Part shown: piece by piece, positions 34,709 to 43,500 of the stretch | Layout: each line of letters begins with the position of its first letter | How positions within the stretch are numbered: position 1 is the first letter of the stretch | Assembly: GCA_029782295.1 (NCBI GenBank) | Contig: JAKOVB010000027.1 | Coordinates: 248,001 to 312,000 of the forward strand | DNA length: 64,000 nucleotides | Reading direction: 5' to 3' | Source: Pseudomonadota bacterium | GTDB taxonomy: Bacteria > Pseudomonadota > Gammaproteobacteria > Burkholderiales > Methylophilaceae | The notes under the pieces: model-generated | The model's database searches: none | Told to the model about the DNA's origin: nothing | Seen by the model: the letters and a program-made list of their open reading frames with translations, nothing else | Position numbers and translations under genes: made by a program

Positions 34709-37290
34709 GGCTTTCGATCCCCATCAATGGTCAAAGATGACGACTTTCCCGCAAGGTCATATACACGAGCCAGAGGGAGGTTTGAGTCGGTTTCAAAGAT
34801 TGAAGACCACTCACCCTGTAATCCCAACTCGGCCAAGCCGCGTCCAGATTCAATCATGCCGACTACCTGTCGCAACCCATGCTGTGGGGAATCGGGCTGT
34901 GCAAGGATTGCAAGATGATCCATGAACCGGTTCCCGAGACGTAGCTGCTCATCCTTGGCAAGCATCATAAAAATTGGCTGGACGCCACTTCGGTATAGGG
35001 CACTATCGAGAATCTGGCCCCGGCGAATAATTGTTTCTCCGGGATTTTCATCTGGATACAATTCCGCATCCTGACAGACTCCCGAAATCTGCAACAGCTC
35101 GAATGGAGTATCCTCAAACACCATTTTCAGATCCTGCAACGCACCGACCGCCACCAGTTGCTGTTTGTCTCCAGAACCGTCAACGGCAGACCTTTCGATC
35201 AAATCGAAGCAGCGCTTGATGAGGCGGAAAGTTGCAACGAGGTCGTGGCCAAGTTCATCGGTCTTGGTGATCGCCGACTCCCACAACGAAGAAATACGCA
35301 GAAACTCCCCTTGCTCGGTGAAAGGGATGTCTGCAAGTTCCGCCTGATAGCGCTTGGCTTTGAGCGCTTCCAGCTTTTCTTCGTAGCCCTTCGACACCTT
35401 TGCCTGCTCGGTCAAGTGATAGCTGATATTGTTGAAATGCGCGCGGAGGGCATCGATATAGTGTGGCTCCGTAATGAACCAGCGGCACCTGACGCAGTTT
35501 CCCGCACCACCAGGAACCGGAGCGTAGACATTGTTTGACGCATCCTTGCTGTTGGCTCGGAGCAGTTCGCCGCCATTCAGGCAGCCGCCGATTTTTCCGT
35601 TATGGTCATCCGGGGAAGTGTTACCCCCCACCAGACACAAACCATGGCTACGCGCCATCCAGCCTGCAGGGTTGCGGTCGCCAGGTCTGATCGCCAAAGC
35701 CGCTTTGAGGCCGTCCGGGTTGTTGACCACGATTCCACGCGCCAGATCCTCGTATTCGGCTTCGGCCAGGAATCGCTTCAAGCTGGCCTCGGCGGTCGCC
35801 ATCAATTTCTCACTGGCTGCGTCAAGCACCCGGGTCATCTGACTGACCCCCACCTTGGTGTAATAGAGGGTCATGATCACCCTGCTGTGGCCCGCGACCA
35901 GCTTGGAAAGCACGACCAAGGGGACTTCGGCATCCACGGCCAAACAGGTGAGCAGGGAGACTCGTAAGCTATGCAGCGGATAAAGCGTGGTGCGTGATGA
36001 ATTGTCGATCACGAAACGAAGCGGTTTGCCCTCGGTTGCGACTTCGCCCCGTTTCGCACAACGTTTTTCCAAGTCCCCCAACAGCCTGTACCAAAGCGAA
36101 AACAGGGTATCGTCAATTACCGGTTTGAACTTGTCGTCACCGTGAGCGGCCGCATCGCGAAACAAGAAACAGGTATCGGGCATTTTTGATAGCTGATACT
36201 CGGACCTAGGGCTGCGCAAATGGCGGTGGTCGAGATCCTTCCAACTGATCGGATGCGGAATCGGATTGTACTTTTCTTGCCAGTTCCTGAGCCTTTCCAG
36301 CCAGCACAGCAACTCCGTATAGTGCCAGGGGATGACATAGCCGGTCTCGCCCTGTTGCGCAATATCGGCAGTTTTATTGGTATTGATGTAGAGCGAGGTG
36401 CGTATTTCACCCATCTCGACATCGTGGAAGCGGCGGAATATTCCGTGCTCGACTGGTTTTTTCTTCGTGCCTTCAGCAAGTCGGCCCGTGTTGATCTCCC
36501 ACCCATTGCTTGTGTAGCGCCAAGTGTCGGCCTCGCCTGAATCCAGCATACGCACCTGGTGAGTACGCAAGGGAACCATCAGCTTGACCAGTAGTGCTAC
36601 CGCACGCACTGGACTCCACATTTCCAGAACAATACGATTGCCTTTTTTATGGCTGGTTTTTCGTCTCCGCCAAACACAGTCCGGATCGTCTCGATCAATT
36701 TGCTCTTCGGTAACCTCAAACCAATCGTTACGCACCCCGTAGTTTCCGTGACAGATCGTATGTGCCCATTGCCAGTCTCTAAACGTTTGCCCTTGAGCGA
36801 TGCGATCCCTCAATTCGACGATGTAGCGATAAGGCAGTGGAGAATGCACGGACTCCTCTCGACGCAATTGCCCTTTCTGTGTGCGGTAGGGTATAGGATT
36901 CCAGAATTCCGGACTGATGGCTGGCTGGCCATAGTCATCGGGTTCGGAAAAATGGTGCTCAAGTACCCAATCGATGAATATCCTGACCTTATTGTTCCAT
37001 TTGATGCCACCATGCGACTGCGGCAATGAGGTCTCGTAGAAATCAGGCAGGGACTGACCCCGTTTTAACAGGATCTCTGGCTGCAGCGGCAACTGTAGTC
37101 CATACAGATAGTCCTTGAAGAAGCGTCGTAAGCCGTTAATGCGGTCAGCTAACCCCAAATGCTGGGTGGCCAACCATGATGCAGCCAGAGTGCGCCATTC
37201 CTTGTACTCCGGACCAAGTTCGCGTTCCATCCATTCGAAGGTGATATCGGCGGAAACTGGTATCTGGTTACTTCTCTTCCTACGCGCCAT
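34705..37290 (-). CDS. gmtZ: Gamma-mobile-trio-like integrase GmtZ
   Basis: An 861-aa protein. The middle carries the VPA1269/GmtZ-type recombinase core: PLHSLRVSLLTCLAVDAEVPLVVLSKLVAGHSRVIMTLYYTK, in which Arg, GHS and the YY pair occupy the places of a tyrosine recombinase active site. Further on, NCVRCRWF begins a Cys-containing segment, and the C-terminus is helical. Length and these motifs fit the large trio member. It overlaps gmtY by 11 bp and gmtX by 4 bp, so all three are translated as one unit reading away from the island's right end. Confidence 0.78.
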   Translation of the reverse strand: MARRKRSNQIPVSADITFEWMERELGPEYKEWRTLAASWLATQHLGLADRINGLRRFFKDYLYGLQLPLQPEILLKRGQSLPDFYETSLPQSHGGIKWNNKVRIFIDWVLEHHFSEPDDYGQPAISPEFWNPIPYRTQKGQLRREESVHSPLPYRYIVELRDRIAQGQTFRDWQWAHTICHGNYGVRNDWFEVTEEQIDRDDPDCVWRRRKTSHKKGNRIVLEMWSPVRAVALLVKLMVPLRTHQVRMLDSGEADTWRYTSNGWEINTGRLAEGTKKKPVEHGIFRRFHDVEMGEIRTSLYINTNKTADIAQQGETGYVIPWHYTELLCWLERLRNWQEKYNPIPHPISWKDLDHRHLRSPRSEYQLSKMPDTCFLFRDAAAHGDDKFKPVIDDTLFSLWYRLLGDLEKRCAKRGEVATEGKPLRFVIDNSSRTTLYPLHSLRVSLLTCLAVDAEVPLVVLSKLVAGHSRVIMTLYYTKVGVSQMTRVLDAASEKLMATAEASLKRFLAEAEYEDLARGIVVNNPDGLKAALAIRPGDRNPAGWMARSHGLCLVGGNTSPDDHNGKIGGCLNGGELLRANSKDASNNVYAPVPGGAGNCVRCRWFITEPHYIDALRAHFNNISYHLTEQAKVSKGYEEKLEALKAKRYQAELADIPFTEQGEFLRISSLWESAITKTDELGHDLVATFRLIKRCFDLIERSAVDGSGDKQQLVAVGALQDLKMVFEDTPFELLQISGVCQDAELYPDENPGETIIRRGQILDSALYRSGVQPIFMMLAKDEQLRLGNRFMDHLAILAQPDSPQHGLRQVVGMIESGRGLAELGLQGEWSSIFETDSNLPLARVYDLAGKSSSLTIDGDRKP

Positions 37291-38782
37291 ATGAATATCC
37301 TAACTTGGGGGCTGGTCCCGACCACAAACCATCCGGGTCAACATCATCAAAACCGTAAGCCAGCAGTTTCTCAATATCGAACTCAGGCTTCACATGTCGG
37401 CCCTCTGCTGCCAAGGTATTCAAGGTCAATGTCGCCGCATCCAGCGCTTTGCTGACATCCGTATGATTGGGCGTGGTATAGATCACCTGGGAACTGGGCG
37501 ATTTGTGATGAAGTGCAATTTGCCTGAAAACAGGGGGTACGCCTGCCCGCATCAAACGTCGCCCATAGGCGTGCCTATGACCGTGAGGCGTAGTGCCTTC
37601 TGCCTTGGAGGGGAAGAGTCCGATTCGTCTGACTGCGCGCGCATGGGCTTGCTTATAGTTATCCAGACAGTAGATGGAGCCAGCAGTTTCGCCTTGCTCG
37701 ACGATGAAAGCGTATGGATGGAAGCGCGGAATATCTACGATCTCTCTCAGATAGAGTTTCCATAAATGGAAAAACAGCCGTCCCAATGAAGCCTGGAACC
37801 AATAGGCCTCCATGTAGTATTTGCCATCCAAGCTTGGATCTTTCCATCCTGCGTAGTGCTTACTTATTAATTCGGTACGAGGCCGTAATGCATATTTACC
37901 TGCTAGGTAGCCGGAACGATTGCACTTGATCGAATTTCCCCGCTCATCGAACCAGTCTCCGGGTGCACCCCCAAGACTCGGATGGTGAATACGAACCCAG
38001 GCAACCGTCGGATCATTAGGATGTGGCTGCACATCGCATATCCATAAATGGAAGCATTCAGATAGCCTGAACCCTGCACCATGCATCAGAAGCGTAATTA
38101 GACAGTCCCTTAATTGCAGACGCCGGGCAGGATTGCTACTACCTTCTCCGCCACGGCGCACAAAGCCGTGGAATAGCAGGTCGGAGAAATGCTTTTCCGG
38201 GAACGCAATGGCGTCACTGCCATTGACCTTCGGCGATCTTTTGGCAAGCGTACTGCGAGCCAAACGGGAATTCCCCATTGACGTTGATTTCCAGGTATGT
38301 CCAAGAAATGCCCGATTCTTGCGACTCATCCATGCGGCTGCAGCGATAAATTCATCGTAGCGGCTGGATGCGCGCAGGGGATTAATTGGTAGCGTTCCCT
38401 GCTTTTCTGCGAGCCAGTTGGAGAAATCGCTCAGACGGGTCAGGATGTTGCCGATGATGCGATGGTTGTAAGGCTTCCAGTACAAACCACTTGGATCAAG
38501 TCCATCTGGTCCAATCGTTCCCGTGTAAAGGCGCTGAATGAAATTGTGGAAGAGACTCTCTGGATCAGGAAAGTGCTCAGCATTGGATCGCATGTAGATC
38601 ATCAAAAGCCAGACGTCATGTACCACTTTGCGCATCCAGGCAAGACTGCGGTCATGTCTACGCCATAAGAGGTAATCGACGAGTGAAGATAGTGGGCCAT
38701 CCGCAGTAACCAGAATTGGGATTTCTGTGACGGCTCCGGTTGAGTCAGACAGCACCTTTGCCCGAACTATCGCCAAGTCCAT
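37280..38782 (-). CDS. gmtY: Gamma-mobile-trio-like recombinase GmtY
   Basis: A 500-aa tyrosine recombinase. Catalytic pattern: Arg in HGAGFRLSECFHLW (about 240), HGHRHAYGRRL (HxxR, about 405), LHHKSPSSQVIYTT (His and nucleophile Tyr, about 430-445). The N-terminal half would bind arm and core DNA. First gene of the trio, 206 bp from the island's right end, as expected for an integrase next to its attachment site. Confidence 0.8.
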   Translation of the reverse strand: MDLAIVRAKVLSDSTGAVTEIPILVTADGPLSSLVDYLLWRRHDRSLAWMRKVVHDVWLLMIYMRSNAEHFPDPESLFHNFIQRLYTGTIGPDGLDPSGLYWKPYNHRIIGNILTRLSDFSNWLAEKQGTLPINPLRASSRYDEFIAAAAWMSRKNRAFLGHTWKSTSMGNSRLARSTLAKRSPKVNGSDAIAFPEKHFSDLLFHGFVRRGGEGSSNPARRLQLRDCLITLLMHGAGFRLSECFHLWICDVQPHPNDPTVAWVRIHHPSLGGAPGDWFDERGNSIKCNRSGYLAGKYALRPRTELISKHYAGWKDPSLDGKYYMEAYWFQASLGRLFFHLWKLYLREIVDIPRFHPYAFIVEQGETAGSIYCLDNYKQAHARAVRRIGLFPSKAEGTTPHGHRHAYGRRLMRAGVPPVFRQIALHHKSPSSQVIYTTPNHTDVSKALDAATLTLNTLAAEGRHVKPEFDIEKLLAYGFDDVDPDGLWSGPAPKLGYSYGA

Positions 38783-38853
38783 TTGCCAACCACCATTTCA
38801 GACATTGCGCCAATCCCTTTTATGTTCGCTACAAGTGTCATTACACTAAACGG

Positions 38854-38990
38854 TCTTATGATACTTATGTACATATGAAATCATATAACAATATTTTCAT
38901 GGGCTATCGTTAACTAAATTAATGCTATTAATTGCAAGTATTACGCTAAAACTATGTACTCTTATGATATTTTTTAAAGATCATATAACA
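38854..38990. repeat. Right island end with direct and inverted repeats
   Basis: ATCATATAACA occurs at 38,880-38,890 and exactly 100 bp further at 38,980-38,990, the second copy ending at the srkA junction. TCTTATGATA occurs at 38,854-38,863 and 38,960-38,969, and TATGTAC twice. The inner and outer copies form two similar clusters; ATCATATAACA is also the inverted partner of TGTTATAGGAT at the left end. These are good candidates for recombinase-binding sites. Confidence 0.65.
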
Positions 38991-39366
38991 TCCCGGCAAC
39001 GTACTGTGGACGGACGATGGCCCGCATTTCGTCGATTTCGACGACAGCCGCACGGGGCCGGCCATCCAGGACCTCTGGATGCTGCTCTCCGGCGAGCGCA
39101 GTGACATGGCGGGGCAGATGGCCGACCTGCTGGCCGGCTATGAGGATTTCTGCGAATTCAACCCGCGCGAGTTGCATCTGGTCGAAGCGCTGCGCACCCT
39201 GCGCCTGATCCATTACGCCGCCTGGCTGGCACGCCGCTGGGACGACCCGGCTTTTCCGATGGCCTTCCCGTGGTTCAACACCCAGCGCTACTGGCAGGAC
39301 CGCATCCTCGAACTGCGCGAACAGATCGCGCTAATGGACGAGCCCCCTTTATGGCAGGCCCCATGA
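38989..39366 (+). pseudogene. srkA: srkA (yihE) 3' fragment
   Basis: The native kinase gene resumes with CAT CCC GGC AAC (HPGN) and continues to its stop: VLWTDDGPHFVDFDDSRTG...IMLLSG-like region, ...RWDDPAFPMAFPWFNTQRYWQDRILELREQIALMDEPP. GC-rich, in frame with the 5' fragment at 21,109-21,720 if the island is removed. It has no start of its own. Its stop overlaps the next gene's ATG (ATGA), so the downstream esterase gene, formerly coupled to srkA, has lost its native upstream promoter. Confidence 0.93.
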
Positions 39367-40163
39367 AGCGCCCCGCCTTGCCTTCCTGGTGCAGCCTGCT
39401 GCTGGGCCTGTGCAGCCTGTTATGGCTGGGCATGGCAGAAGCCGCTTGTGCTTATCGCACCTTTCCGGTGGCCGGACAGGAACGCACGGGCATCGTTTGC
39501 AGCCCGGCCAGCAGCAACGGCCCGGCACCGGTGTTGCTGGTGTTTCACGGCCGCGGCGGCAGCGCCGCGGATATCGCTGCCGGCTCGCGTTTCCACCTCG
39601 CCTGGCCGGAGGCGCTGGTGGTTTACCTGGATGGCTTGCCGGGCATCCCGGCCCCTTATGATCCCGAAGGACGATATGCCGGATGGCAACTCAACCCCGG
39701 CGAGGCGGGCGATCGCGATCTCGCCCTGACCGATGTCGTGCTGGAATCACTGGCTGCCAGCTACGTCATCGACCGCCGCCACATCTTCGCCGCCGGCCAT
39801 TCCAACGGTTCCGCCTTCTGTACCGTACTGTGGGCCACCCGCCCGCAACGTTTTGCGGGGTTCGCATTTTCTGCCGCACAGGCCGGGCAACGCATCCGTA
39901 CCGTGGAACCGAAGCCGGTATTCATGGGCATGGGGGTGCAGGACACCCTGATCCCGTTCGCATGGCAACGCCTGTCCATCCCGCTGCTGGCCGAACGCTA
40001 CGGATTCAAGCCTCCGGAAGCAGTCCCCGGAACTTCGCTGCTGACCGGCAACAACGGGGTCGAAGCCATGATCGCCATCCATGCCGGCGGGCACCAGTGG
40101 CCGCCACAGCAAACCGCGCAAATCGTCGAATTCTTCAAAAGACAACTGCGCAAATCGGAATAG
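39363..40163 (+). CDS. Secreted esterase, PHB depolymerase/LpqC family
   Basis: A 266-aa alpha/beta-hydrolase with a signal peptide (to about residue 27). It shows the oxyanion HGRGGSAADIA (about 58-68), the nucleophile elbow GHSNGSAF (about 144-151) and HAGGHQWP near the C-terminus (catalytic His). This is the poly(3-hydroxybutyrate) depolymerase/feruloyl esterase-like family. It starts at the ATGA overlap with the srkA 3' end; in an uninterrupted genome it would be in an operon with srkA. Confidence 0.85.
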   Translation: MKRPALPSWCSLLLGLCSLLWLGMAEAACAYRTFPVAGQERTGIVCSPASSNGPAPVLLVFHGRGGSAADIAAGSRFHLAWPEALVVYLDGLPGIPAPYDPEGRYAGWQLNPGEAGDRDLALTDVVLESLAASYVIDRRHIFAAGHSNGSAFCTVLWATRPQRFAGFAFSAAQAGQRIRTVEPKPVFMGMGVQDTLIPFAWQRLSIPLLAERYGFKPPEAVPGTSLLTGNNGVEAMIAIHAGGHQWPPQQTAQIVEFFKRQLRKSE

Positions 40164-40199
40164 AATGCATCCATCCCCTGAAGCAAAAAGGAGCTCGCC

Positions 40200-40748
40200 A
40201 TGAACCTGACCCGACTGATTCCTTCCATCGCCCTCGCACTCACCCTGCTGATGCCCGCGCAACAGGCGCTCGCAGCCTCGAAAGAGGAAATCGATGCAGA
40301 AGTAAAGGAAGCCATCGCCAACTTCCACCATGCCACCAGCGCCGGCAAGGAACTGGCATCGAAATCGCGCGGCATGCTGGTGTTTCCCAACGTCATCAAG
40401 GCCGGCTTCGGCATCGGCGGCGAGTATGGCGAAGGGGTGCTGATCGTCGATGGGAAGACGGTGGGGTACTACAACATCGCCGCCGCCTCGATCGGCTTCC
40501 AGCTGGGTGCACAGGCGCGTTCCGAAATCATCCTGTTCATGAACGACAAGGTGCTCAACAGTTTCCGCAATTCCGAAGGCTGGAAGGCGGGCGTCGACGG
40601 CAGCGTCGCGCTGGCAACCCTGGGGGCAGGCGGCGCCATCGACAGCAACACGGCACGCGAACCCATCATCGGCTTCATCTTCTCCAACAAGGGGCTGATG
40701 TTCAACCTCTCGTTCGAAGGCTCCAAGATCACCAAAATCGAAAAATAA
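40200..40748 (+). CDS. SYLF-domain (YSC84-like) lipid-binding protein
   Basis: A 182-aa protein with a signal peptide (MNLTRLIPSIALALTLL..., to about 25) and a single SYLF domain. The family pattern is SRGMLVFPNVIKAGFGIGGEYGEGVLIVDGKTVGYYNIAAASIGFQLGAQARSEIILFMN. SYLF proteins bind phosphoinositides or other lipids; bacterial ones are exported and uncharacterised. AAGGAG precedes the ATG. Confidence 0.88.
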   Translation: MNLTRLIPSIALALTLLMPAQQALAASKEEIDAEVKEAIANFHHATSAGKELASKSRGMLVFPNVIKAGFGIGGEYGEGVLIVDGKTVGYYNIAAASIGFQLGAQARSEIILFMNDKVLNSFRNSEGWKAGVDGSVALATLGAGGAIDSNTAREPIIGFIFSNKGLMFNLSFEGSKITKIEK

Positions 40749-40755
40749 ATCCGGT

Positions 40756-41502
40756 TCAGGACTTGCGGCGCAGTCCGCAGCGCTGGTCGATGCGCTGCTC
40801 CAGCGCCGCGAAAGTACGCCCGGCTCCGGTCGCCTTGGCGTAGGGGTTGGAACGTACGTAAAGCTGGAATTCCATCTGGCGTTCGTCGACGACACTCGCC
40901 AAAGCGTCGACCTTGCACAGACAGGCCGCCCCGGCATCTCCATCGGCACTTAGCCGTTCCGCGCAGCCTTGCATCTGCTGCGTCCGGAAGGCACTGCCCC
41001 ACGGAGTGGTGTTGACTGCATGCTCATCCACCACCGCGCGCGCCTGCGACAAGGTGGCATAGAGCAATTCCACGCTTGCCAGCAACCGTCCCAGCGGGGC
41101 CACTTGCAAGGTCTCCTGATGCAGGACCTTCAAGGTCTTGGGGTCCACCGCAAACTCGGCGGAAGGGGCAGCGGACTCCGGCAGACCATACCCCTGAGAC
41201 GCCAGCATGATGCGCTTGGCCGGATCGGCCTCCAGGATCCGGGTAGCTTCTGCCAGTTCATCCGCAAGCAGCGTGAAGTTCACCTGCGCCCGGCAACCAT
41301 CCCCTTCGACCGCACTCATCACCAGATGCAGTTTGCCGTCCTCGATCGCGTGCCGGAAGGCCGGTGGTACTCGCCCCAGCAGGTAATCCGTCTCCTGCCG
41401 GCGCAAGGTTTCCAAACCTTGCGCATCGAGGCAGTTCGCGGCATCGGCGGGCAAACTCAGGATCATCACGCAAAACCAGGAAATCAGCCGTAAATAGCGC
41501 AT
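40756..41502 (-). CDS. Exported conserved hypothetical protein, 248 aa
   Basis: Signal peptide (MRYLRLISWFCVMILSLPADA). The mature part has four or five scattered Cys, a region of regular alpha/beta character, and no motif that I recognise. Convergent with the SYLF gene and 8 bp from the glutathione peroxidase gene on the same strand, so probably co-transcribed with it. Confidence 0.6.
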   Translation of the reverse strand: MRYLRLISWFCVMILSLPADAANCLDAQGLETLRRQETDYLLGRVPPAFRHAIEDGKLHLVMSAVEGDGCRAQVNFTLLADELAEATRILEADPAKRIMLASQGYGLPESAAPSAEFAVDPKTLKVLHQETLQVAPLGRLLASVELLYATLSQARAVVDEHAVNTTPWGSAFRTQQMQGCAERLSADGDAGAACLCKVDALASVVDERQMEFQLYVRSNPYAKATGAGRTFAALEQRIDQRCGLRRKS

Positions 41503-41510
41503 GGGGACTC

Positions 41511-42041
41511 CTATTTCAGGTACGGTTGGATCAGTTTCAGAATGGCAGGATCGTCAGGCTCGACTGGCGTGAGAAAGCTTTTCACGGTTTTACCGCCGGG
41601 AAGGATGACATATTTATGGAAATTCCATTGCGGTGATTCACCGGTCGCCGCTGCCAGCTGCTTGTAAAACGGGTTTGCGCCGGGCCCACTCACCGAGCCC
41701 TTGGACACCATGGGAAACTTGACGCCGTAAGTCAGCTTGCAGAAGCTGCCAATCTCGGCGTTGCTTTGCAATTCCTGACGGAAGTCGTTGGAGGGAAAGC
41801 CGATTACCAGCAACCCCTTGTCCTTGTATCGCTGATACATCCCCTCCAGCTTCTCGAACTGCGGGGTATAGCCGCATTTGCTGGCAGTGTTGACGACCAG
41901 TATCGGCCGGTCACGGTAATCGCAAAGGTTCACGTTGCCGCCTTGCAGCGTCTTGAACTGGTGGTCGAGCAACAACGGGCATTCCGCAGCGAGCGTGCAG
42001 GTAGACGTTGCCAACAACAGGACTCCAGCAAACCATTTCAT
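41511..42041 (-). CDS. Glutathione peroxidase, periplasmic, Cys type
   Basis: A 176-aa thiol peroxidase with a signal peptide (to about residue 18). The catalytic NTASKCGYTPQFEKLE has Cys (not selenocysteine) at about 56. The Gln and Trp of the catalytic tetrad lie in FPSNDFRQE and PQWNFHKYVI. It reduces hydroperoxides, probably using thioredoxin-like partners. The signal peptide is less common in this family. Possibly an operon with the 248-aa exported protein. Confidence 0.9.
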   Translation of the reverse strand: MKWFAGVLLLATSTCTLAAECPLLLDHQFKTLQGGNVNLCDYRDRPILVVNTASKCGYTPQFEKLEGMYQRYKDKGLLVIGFPSNDFRQELQSNAEIGSFCKLTYGVKFPMVSKGSVSGPGANPFYKQLAAATGESPQWNFHKYVILPGGKTVKSFLTPVEPDDPAILKLIQPYLK

Positions 42042-42117
42042 CGAGCAGGCCTCACCAAGGACAAAGCCGTATGAGTCGATTCTCCTTCAGAAAGTTGCAA
42101 CCCGGCGCAGCCGGAGT

Positions 42118-43350
42118 TCAGCGCCCTCGCAACCGCCGGATTGCCTGCCGATACTGCGCGTCTTCGGCCGTCCCCGGGGAATAGGGCGTGGCTTCTCGGG
42201 CAGGGGCCTCCACCAATTCATCCGGCACGATCCCCTTTGCCTGGATGGCACGCCCCGAAGGCGTGAAATAGCGGGCAACCGTCAGCCTGACGGCATCGCC
42301 GGTACTGAGTGGAAACAGCGTCTGGATCGTGCCCTTGCCGAAGCTCGGCGTACCCAGGACTTGGGCACGTCCATGATCCTGCAGCGCTCCCGCCACGATT
42401 TCGGCCGCAGAGGCGGAACCGCCGTTGACCAGCACGACCATCGGCAGCGATTGCATGACCGGTGCCAGATCGCCGAGACCCTCCTGCCCGTCGCTCCCTT
42501 CGTCCCCTTGCGGTTGCGCAAGCAGACGTGTGCTGGCGCCTTGGCCGCGCCCGACCGCAGAAACGACCGTCTGCCCCTGTTTCAGGAAGAGGGACGCAAC
42601 CGCCACCGCACTGGCCAGTGACCCGCCCGGGTTGTTGCGCAAATCCAGCACCAGGCCCTTCAAGCCCCCCCGGTTTTCCTCGGATATCGCCCTGAGCGCC
42701 TTGGCGGTCTCTGCCGCTGTCTCGAGGCGAAACTGGGTAATGCGCAAATACGGATAATCACGATCGGTCAGTTTCCATTTCACGCTGGGATTCCGGATCA
42801 CGGCACGCTCCAGATCGAAGAGCAGTGGCGTTGCGACATCCGCCCTGTTCACCGTGAGACGCACATGCGAACCGGGTTCGCCGCGCATGCGCCTGATCGC
42901 TTCATTGAGGCCCCATCCTTTTGCGGGCACACCGTCGATGTGCGTAATCCTGTCGCCGGCCCGCAGACCGGCACGGTAAGCCGGGGTGTCCTCGATCGGC
43001 GTCACCACCGTGACCCAGCCGTCCTCCCGCGCCAACTCGATCCCCAGGCCACCGAACTCGCCATGGGCAGGAAGCCCGGGGTCCTGCATCTTCTCCAGTT
43101 CGATATAGGCGGAATGTGCATCCAGACCCGACACCATGCCGTGGATGGCATCCTCGAAAAGCTTGTCGTCATCGACTTCATCGACATATTCCTGCCGGAT
43201 CCTGGCGTAGACCTCGTCAAATTTGCGATGCAGAGCCTCCGGCATGGCGGGAGGAGCGGTTTCCTCCGCACATGCCGCAGCGCCACATGCCATCAGGCCG
43301 GCAACGAGCAACATCGGGCGGAGCGTCGAGAGCGCAGGTTCGGCAAACAT
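42118..43350 (-). CDS. S41 family C-terminal processing protease
   Basis: A 410-aa exported serine protease. Signal peptide at 1-27; PDZ domain (about 85-165, GLGIELAREDGWVTVVTPIEDTPA..AGLRAGD); catalytic core with LVLDLRNNPGG, VNGGSASAAEIVAG (nucleophile Ser) and GTPSFGKGTIQT (Lys base). It trims C-termini of periplasmic proteins. The reading frame extends to 43,434, but ATG 43,350 has AAGGGGAC upstream and gives the signal peptide directly. Confidence 0.9.
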   Translation of the reverse strand: MFAEPALSTLRPMLLVAGLMACGAAACAEETAPPAMPEALHRKFDEVYARIRQEYVDEVDDDKLFEDAIHGMVSGLDAHSAYIELEKMQDPGLPAHGEFGGLGIELAREDGWVTVVTPIEDTPAYRAGLRAGDRITHIDGVPAKGWGLNEAIRRMRGEPGSHVRLTVNRADVATPLLFDLERAVIRNPSVKWKLTDRDYPYLRITQFRLETAAETAKALRAISEENRGGLKGLVLDLRNNPGGSLASAVAVASLFLKQGQTVVSAVGRGQGASTRLLAQPQGDEGSDGQEGLGDLAPVMQSLPMVVLVNGGSASAAEIVAGALQDHGRAQVLGTPSFGKGTIQTLFPLSTGDAVRLTVARYFTPSGRAIQAKGIVPDELVEAPAREATPYSPGTAEDAQYRQAIRRLRGR

Positions 43351-43465
43351 CGGGGTCCCCTTGGTCTTAGGTCCATTTGAATGAATACACCTCGCGATCG
43401 ACGAGGCCGTTGCGACATGTCCTGATTCCGACAAGGCGATATCGATTTAGTTTTGCAGCCACAAA

Positions 43466-43487
43466 AAAGCCCGCGATCGCGGGCTTT
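43466..43487 (-). terminator. Rho-independent terminator of the SDR gene
   Basis: The perfect palindrome AAAGCCCGCG/ATCGCGGGCTTT (22 bp) is followed on the minus strand by TTTTTTGTGG. It lies 14 bp past the SDR stop. Confidence 0.9.
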
Positions 43488-43500
43488 GCTCGTTCCCCGG

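Larger units (their letters stand above)
21721..38988. mobile_element. Gamma-Mobile-Trio-like genomic island inserted in srkA
   Basis: About 17.3 kb of AT-richer DNA interrupts srkA at the catalytic-loop codons. Outward order from the right end is gmtY-gmtZ-gmtX-like recombination genes, then an iron-siderophore cargo, then a full replacement srkA copy at the left end. Inverted and direct repeats lie at the ends (21,716-21,736; 21,784-21,805; 38,854-38,990). The exact boundaries are uncertain by a few bases because the core crossover site cannot be resolved from one sequence. Trio islands with variable cargo are known from Gammaproteobacteria; this host appears to be a betaproteobacterium. 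Confidence 0.8.
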
